Of a stretch of 8,730 nt of DNA, positions 6,151 to 8,730 are shown in pieces. The notes beneath the pieces were generated by a model. The model did no database searches. It saw nothing but the letters and a program-made list of their open reading frames with translations, and had not been told where the DNA came from. Source of the DNA: Betaproteobacteria bacterium (GTDB taxonomy: Bacteria > Pseudomonadota > Gammaproteobacteria > Burkholderiales > Burkholderiaceae_D). The stretch is taken from the NCBI GenBank assembly GCA_015655165.1, contig JAATFN010000087.1:1-8730 (forward strand). The letters run 5' to 3'. Numbering within the stretch: position 1 is the stretch's first letter; the number at the start of each line of letters is the position of its first letter. The position numbers and the translations under genes were made by a program.

Positions 6151-7542
6151 ATGCTCAATAAAGCCACTTTTGCACGACTAACTTCACTGTATAGTACGTG
6201 CAAACACTCTACTTATTCAACATTTGCGAATTCTTCTCGCAAAACGCGTATCGTCGGTGCGACTGCATTGTTTCTGGCTGCCTGTACATTCGGCGCTGCC
6301 GGCTTTGCGCCATCTGAAATCGATACATCCGATGTACCGGTTCAAAAGATTTCGGCTACATTGCCATTGCCGAACTTGCAACAGCAAATTCTCGCGCTCG
6401 AAGAGCAACAACAGTCTTATGTCAACATTGATCGCATCCGTGCCGGTGATACATTAGCCACGCTCTTGAATCGTCTGAATATCAATGACAATGCAGCGAA
6501 CAACTTCATCCGTTCGGATGAACAAGCACGTGCATTGATTTCCTTGCGTCCGGGCCAGCGCGTAGTTGCCCATACAACACGTGAAGGCGAACTGTTACAG
6601 TTATCGACGACGATCAACGACAGTAACGGGCCGGAAGAACTGGTTGTCACGCGCACGGACCAAGGCTTTACCTCCGAACGGGTGACAGCCGAACTGGAAC
6701 GCCGTATCGAAATGCGCTCTGGGGTCATCCGTTCGTCGCTCTTTGCAGCAACAGATACAGCACAGATCCCGGATGCGGTTGCATCCCAAGTTGTCGATAT
6801 GTTCAGTACCAACATCAACTTCGCATCCGACTTGCGCCGCGGAGACCGCTTCCACGTGGTATATGAATCGTTCTGGCATGATGGCCATCCTGTTCGTACA
6901 GGACGCGTTTTAGCCGGCGAATTCCATAATGCCGACACGACATACGAAGCCGTCTGGTTCGATGATCCAAAGAACAAGGGGCAAGGCGGTTATTACTCCA
7001 TGGACGGCAAATCGCTTAAAAAAGCGTTCTTGAAATCTCCTTTGGCATTTACCCGTATCTCTTCCGGTTTTACGCTGCGCATGCATCCGATTCTGGGTAA
7101 ATGGAAACGTCATACTGGTGTCGATTTTGCAGCACCGACCGGCACATCAATCCGCGCCTCGGGTGATGGTACTGTCAGTTTTGTCGGTAAACAGGGGGGC
7201 TACGGCAACATTGTGGTGTTGACCCACTGGAATGGCTACTCCACGGCTTACGCACATATGAGTGGCTTTGCCAAAGGTATGCGTAAAGGCCAGAAGGTTA
7301 GTCAAGGCGACATTATCGGTTATGTCGGTTCGACAGGATGGGCAACTGGTCCGCACCTGCATTACGAATTCCGTATCAATAACGAGCCACGCGACCCGAT
7401 GTCAGCAAAAGTTCCCAATGCGCAACCTTTAGCTACGGCACAAATGCAACGTTTCAAATCTGTTGCCGACGATATGAATCGCCGTATTGCACTCTTGCGT
7501 TTGCAAAAAACAGACGACACCCTTCTGGCTGCATCAGAATAA
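6151..7542 (+). CDS. Membrane-anchored M23 metallopeptidase with LysM-like domain (MepM-type)
   Basis: This 463-residue protein is a probable zinc peptidoglycan endopeptidase of the YebA/MepM type. About 33 basic, Ser/Thr-rich cytoplasmic residues precede a hydrophobic segment (34-53, IVGATALFLAACTFGAAGFA) without an evident signal-peptidase site, so it is likely anchored in the inner membrane with the rest in the periplasm. Residues about 91-156 form a LysM/OapA-like domain (DRIRAGDTLATLL, LRPGQRV). Residues 188-280 resemble the middle domain of Csd3-like proteins (SLFAATDTAQIPDAVASQVVDMF). The M23 domain (about 317-414) carries the zinc ligands H321 and D325 in HTGVDF and H404 in HLHYEF, plus catalytic H369 in YAHMS. 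All are intact, so it should be active. The ATG at 6151 is the only one after an in-frame stop at 6133; no Shine-Dalgarno is seen. A terminator follows the stop. The downstream anmK fits a cell-wall turnover theme. Confidence 0.93.
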   Translation: MLNKATFARLTSLYSTCKHSTYSTFANSSRKTRIVGATALFLAACTFGAAGFAPSEIDTSDVPVQKISATLPLPNLQQQILALEEQQQSYVNIDRIRAGDTLATLLNRLNINDNAANNFIRSDEQARALISLRPGQRVVAHTTREGELLQLSTTINDSNGPEELVVTRTDQGFTSERVTAELERRIEMRSGVIRSSLFAATDTAQIPDAVASQVVDMFSTNINFASDLRRGDRFHVVYESFWHDGHPVRTGRVLAGEFHNADTTYEAVWFDDPKNKGQGGYYSMDGKSLKKAFLKSPLAFTRISSGFTLRMHPILGKWKRHTGVDFAAPTGTSIRASGDGTVSFVGKQGGYGNIVVLTHWNGYSTAYAHMSGFAKGMRKGQKVSQGDIIGYVGSTGWATGPHLHYEFRINNEPRDPMSAKVPNAQPLATAQMQRFKSVADDMNRRIALLRLQKTDDTLLAASE

Positions 7543-7556
7543 GGCAACTTCTGTAT

Positions 7557-7608
7557 AACCGCTCTGAAAGTCACGGTAAAATAGACGGACTTTCAGAACG
7601 GTTTTTTT
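7557..7608 (+). terminator. Intrinsic terminator after the M23 gene, abutting the anmK start codon
   Basis: The left arm AACCG (7557-7561) plus TCTGAAAGTC (7563-7572) pairs with GACTTTCAGA (7588-7597) plus CGGTT (7599-7603), interrupted by a single C/A mismatch, around a 15-nt loop. The T-tract is seven T (7602-7608), ending directly before the anmK ATG at 7609. It is a strong rightward terminator, with no matching T-tract for the other strand. The right arm and T-tract occupy the whole ribosome-binding region of anmK, and TAAAAT (7577-7582) in the loop resembles a -10 box. Confidence 0.88.
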
Positions 7609-8730
7609 ATGCCTCAACATGCCCGTCTTTATATTGGATTAATGTCAGGCACCAGCTTGGATGGTGTCGATGGCGTGCTAGCTGCCTTTCCTGACAACAC
7701 CACGCATCCAATCAACACGATTGCCGCCGCCTATATTCCCTTTCCCGATTCACTACGGGAAACATTGCTTGCCTTGCAACTTCCAGGCGACAATGAAATC
7801 CACCGCGAAGCTTTGGCTGCCAATGCGCTGGCATCCCTGTATACAGACTGCGTCAATGCCTTGCTTGCCCGGAACGATACAGCAGCAAATAGCGTTTGTG
7901 CCATTGGGGTACATGGCCAAACTATCCGCCATCGTCCTGAACTGGGTTTTACACGGCAAACCAATCATCCGGCGCACATCGCCGAACATACCGGTATTGA
8001 TGTGATCGCAGACTTTCGTAGTCGCGACATTGCTGCCGGTGGCCAGGGTGCACCATTAGTCCCGGCATTTCATCAGGCAATGTTTAGCAGCACAACAGAA
8101 TCACGTGCAGTAATCAATATCGGCGGCTTTAGCAATATCAGCATTTTGCCAGCTGATGCAGACAAAGGCGTCTCGGGCTTCGATACAGGCCCCGGCAATA
8201 TTTTGATGGATGGCTGGATTGCCCGCCATCAACACGTCGCCTATGACGCCAATGGCATCTGGGCAGCAACTGGCACCGTGCTTCCTGCTTTACTAACCAG
8301 TTTAAAAAGCAATGCATTTTTCACAAGCCCGCCCCCAAAAAGCACTGGACGCGACACGTTTCATTTGGACTGGTTAGATACGGTGCTGGGAGCTTTCCCC
8401 GGGATTTCCCCGGCAGACGTACAAGCAACCTTGTGCGCATTAACAGCAGTCACTATTGCCGAGGCGATCCACAGCTATGCGCCAGATACAAAAACTGCCT
8501 ATATCTGTGGTGGCGGTGCTTACAATACCCATTTGATGACGCAGATTACGCAGTCGCTACAACAACACAACCAGCAGACAATGCTACTCACAACAGACGC
8601 ACTGGGTGTAGCGCCAAATCACGTTGAAGCATTGGCATTTGCCTGGTTGGCAGAGCGTTTTACAGCCCGTGCTCCCGGCAATCTGCCAGCAGTCACAGGT
8701 GCACATGGATTCAGGATATTGGGGGCGCTC
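7609..8730 (+). CDS. anmK: Anhydro-N-acetylmuramic acid kinase (AnmK), 3' end cut off by window
   Basis: AnmK opens the 1,6-anhydro ring of anhydroMurNAc and phosphorylates it with ATP, giving MurNAc-6-phosphate in cell-wall recycling. The frame is open for 374 codons to the edge. Family proteins are about 370-385 residues and end near RILGA plus a few residues, so only a handful of codons are missing. The ATP-binding start IGLMSGTSLDGVD (9-21) is diagnostic, with HGQT at 102-105, DFRSRD at 135-140 and GGQGAPLVPAFH from 145. NIGGFSNIS follows from 170, FDTGPGN at 191-197, CGGGAYN at 300-306 and the C-terminal GVAPNHVEALAFAW. The ATG at 7609 is the only start after an in-frame TAG at 7582 and precedes the ATP motif as in the family. 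The start abuts the T-tract of the upstream terminator and has no Shine-Dalgarno. The neighbouring M23 hydrolase generates murein turnover products, though anhydroMurNAc itself comes from lytic transglycosylases. Confidence 0.96.
   Translation, partial: MPQHARLYIGLMSGTSLDGVDGVLAAFPDNTTHPINTIAAAYIPFPDSLRETLLALQLPGDNEIHREALAANALASLYTDCVNALLARNDTAANSVCAIGVHGQTIRHRPELGFTRQTNHPAHIAEHTGIDVIADFRSRDIAAGGQGAPLVPAFHQAMFSSTTESRAVINIGGFSNISILPADADKGVSGFDTGPGNILMDGWIARHQHVAYDANGIWAATGTVLPALLTSLKSNAFFTSPPPKSTGRDTFHLDWLDTVLGAFPGISPADVQATLCALTAVTIAEAIHSYAPDTKTAYICGGGAYNTHLMTQITQSLQQHNQQTMLLTTDALGVAPNHVEALAFAWLAERFTARAPGNLPAVTGAHGFRILGAL

Noticed and set aside
6417..6977. 186-codon minus-strand frame opposite the M23 gene.
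   Set aside because: It is a shadow of the M23 coding frame, Ser/Arg-rich and without motifs, while the plus-strand protein has intact catalytic residues.
1..8730. Search for defence systems, mobile elements, CRISPR repeats, tRNA genes or attachment sites.
   Set aside because: The window is nearly filled by recognisable housekeeping genes in a plausible conserved order; no such element was visible.

Overview
This is ordinary chromosomal housekeeping DNA from a bacterium, with roughly balanced base composition and genes packed tightly on both strands. The order tyrS–dtd–YbhB/YbcL protein–histidine phosphatase–dusB–fis–purH, divergent from a LysM/M23 peptidase and anmK, together with the protein sequences, points to Betaproteobacteria. 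A moderate-GC member of Burkholderiales such as an Oxalobacteraceae relative fits best. That placement is inferred from recalled family sequences and synteny, not from a search.

Layout. Seven genes lie on the minus strand from 6008 down to 1. tyrS (tyrosyl-tRNA synthetase) is followed 9 nt later by dtd (D-aminoacyl-tRNA deacylase). A YbhB/YbcL-type PEBP protein comes next, and 6 nt after it a histidine phosphatase of the GpmB/CobC type. Then a candidate sigma70 promoter precedes dusB (tRNA dihydrouridine synthase) and fis (nucleoid protein). A clear intrinsic terminator follows fis, and purH (IMP cyclohydrolase/AICAR transformylase) starts 23 nt beyond its T-tract and runs off the left edge. 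On the plus strand, a 142-bp divergent promoter region (6009-6150) leads into a membrane-anchored M23 murein endopeptidase-like gene. An intrinsic terminator follows, whose T-tract directly touches the start codon of anmK (anhydro-N-acetylmuramic acid kinase). anmK runs off the right edge, probably only a few codons short of its stop.

Functionally, the minus strand holds translation and tRNA genes (tyrS, dtd, dusB), a global DNA-bending regulator (fis) and purine synthesis (purH). The plus strand pairs cell-wall hydrolysis (M23) with recycling of the anhydro-muropeptide sugar (anmK).

I see no mobile element, CRISPR array, RNA gene or obviously new system. No gene-free stretch exceeds 300 bases; the longest is the tyrS/M23 gap. 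The most interesting signals are regulatory: two terminator hairpins placed immediately before purH and anmK, an extended -10 promoter followed by a perfect inverted repeat in the divergent gap, and the scarcity of clear Shine-Dalgarno sites. Protein-level oddities are small, such as Pro replacing the usual Ser77 in the Dtd SQxxL motif.
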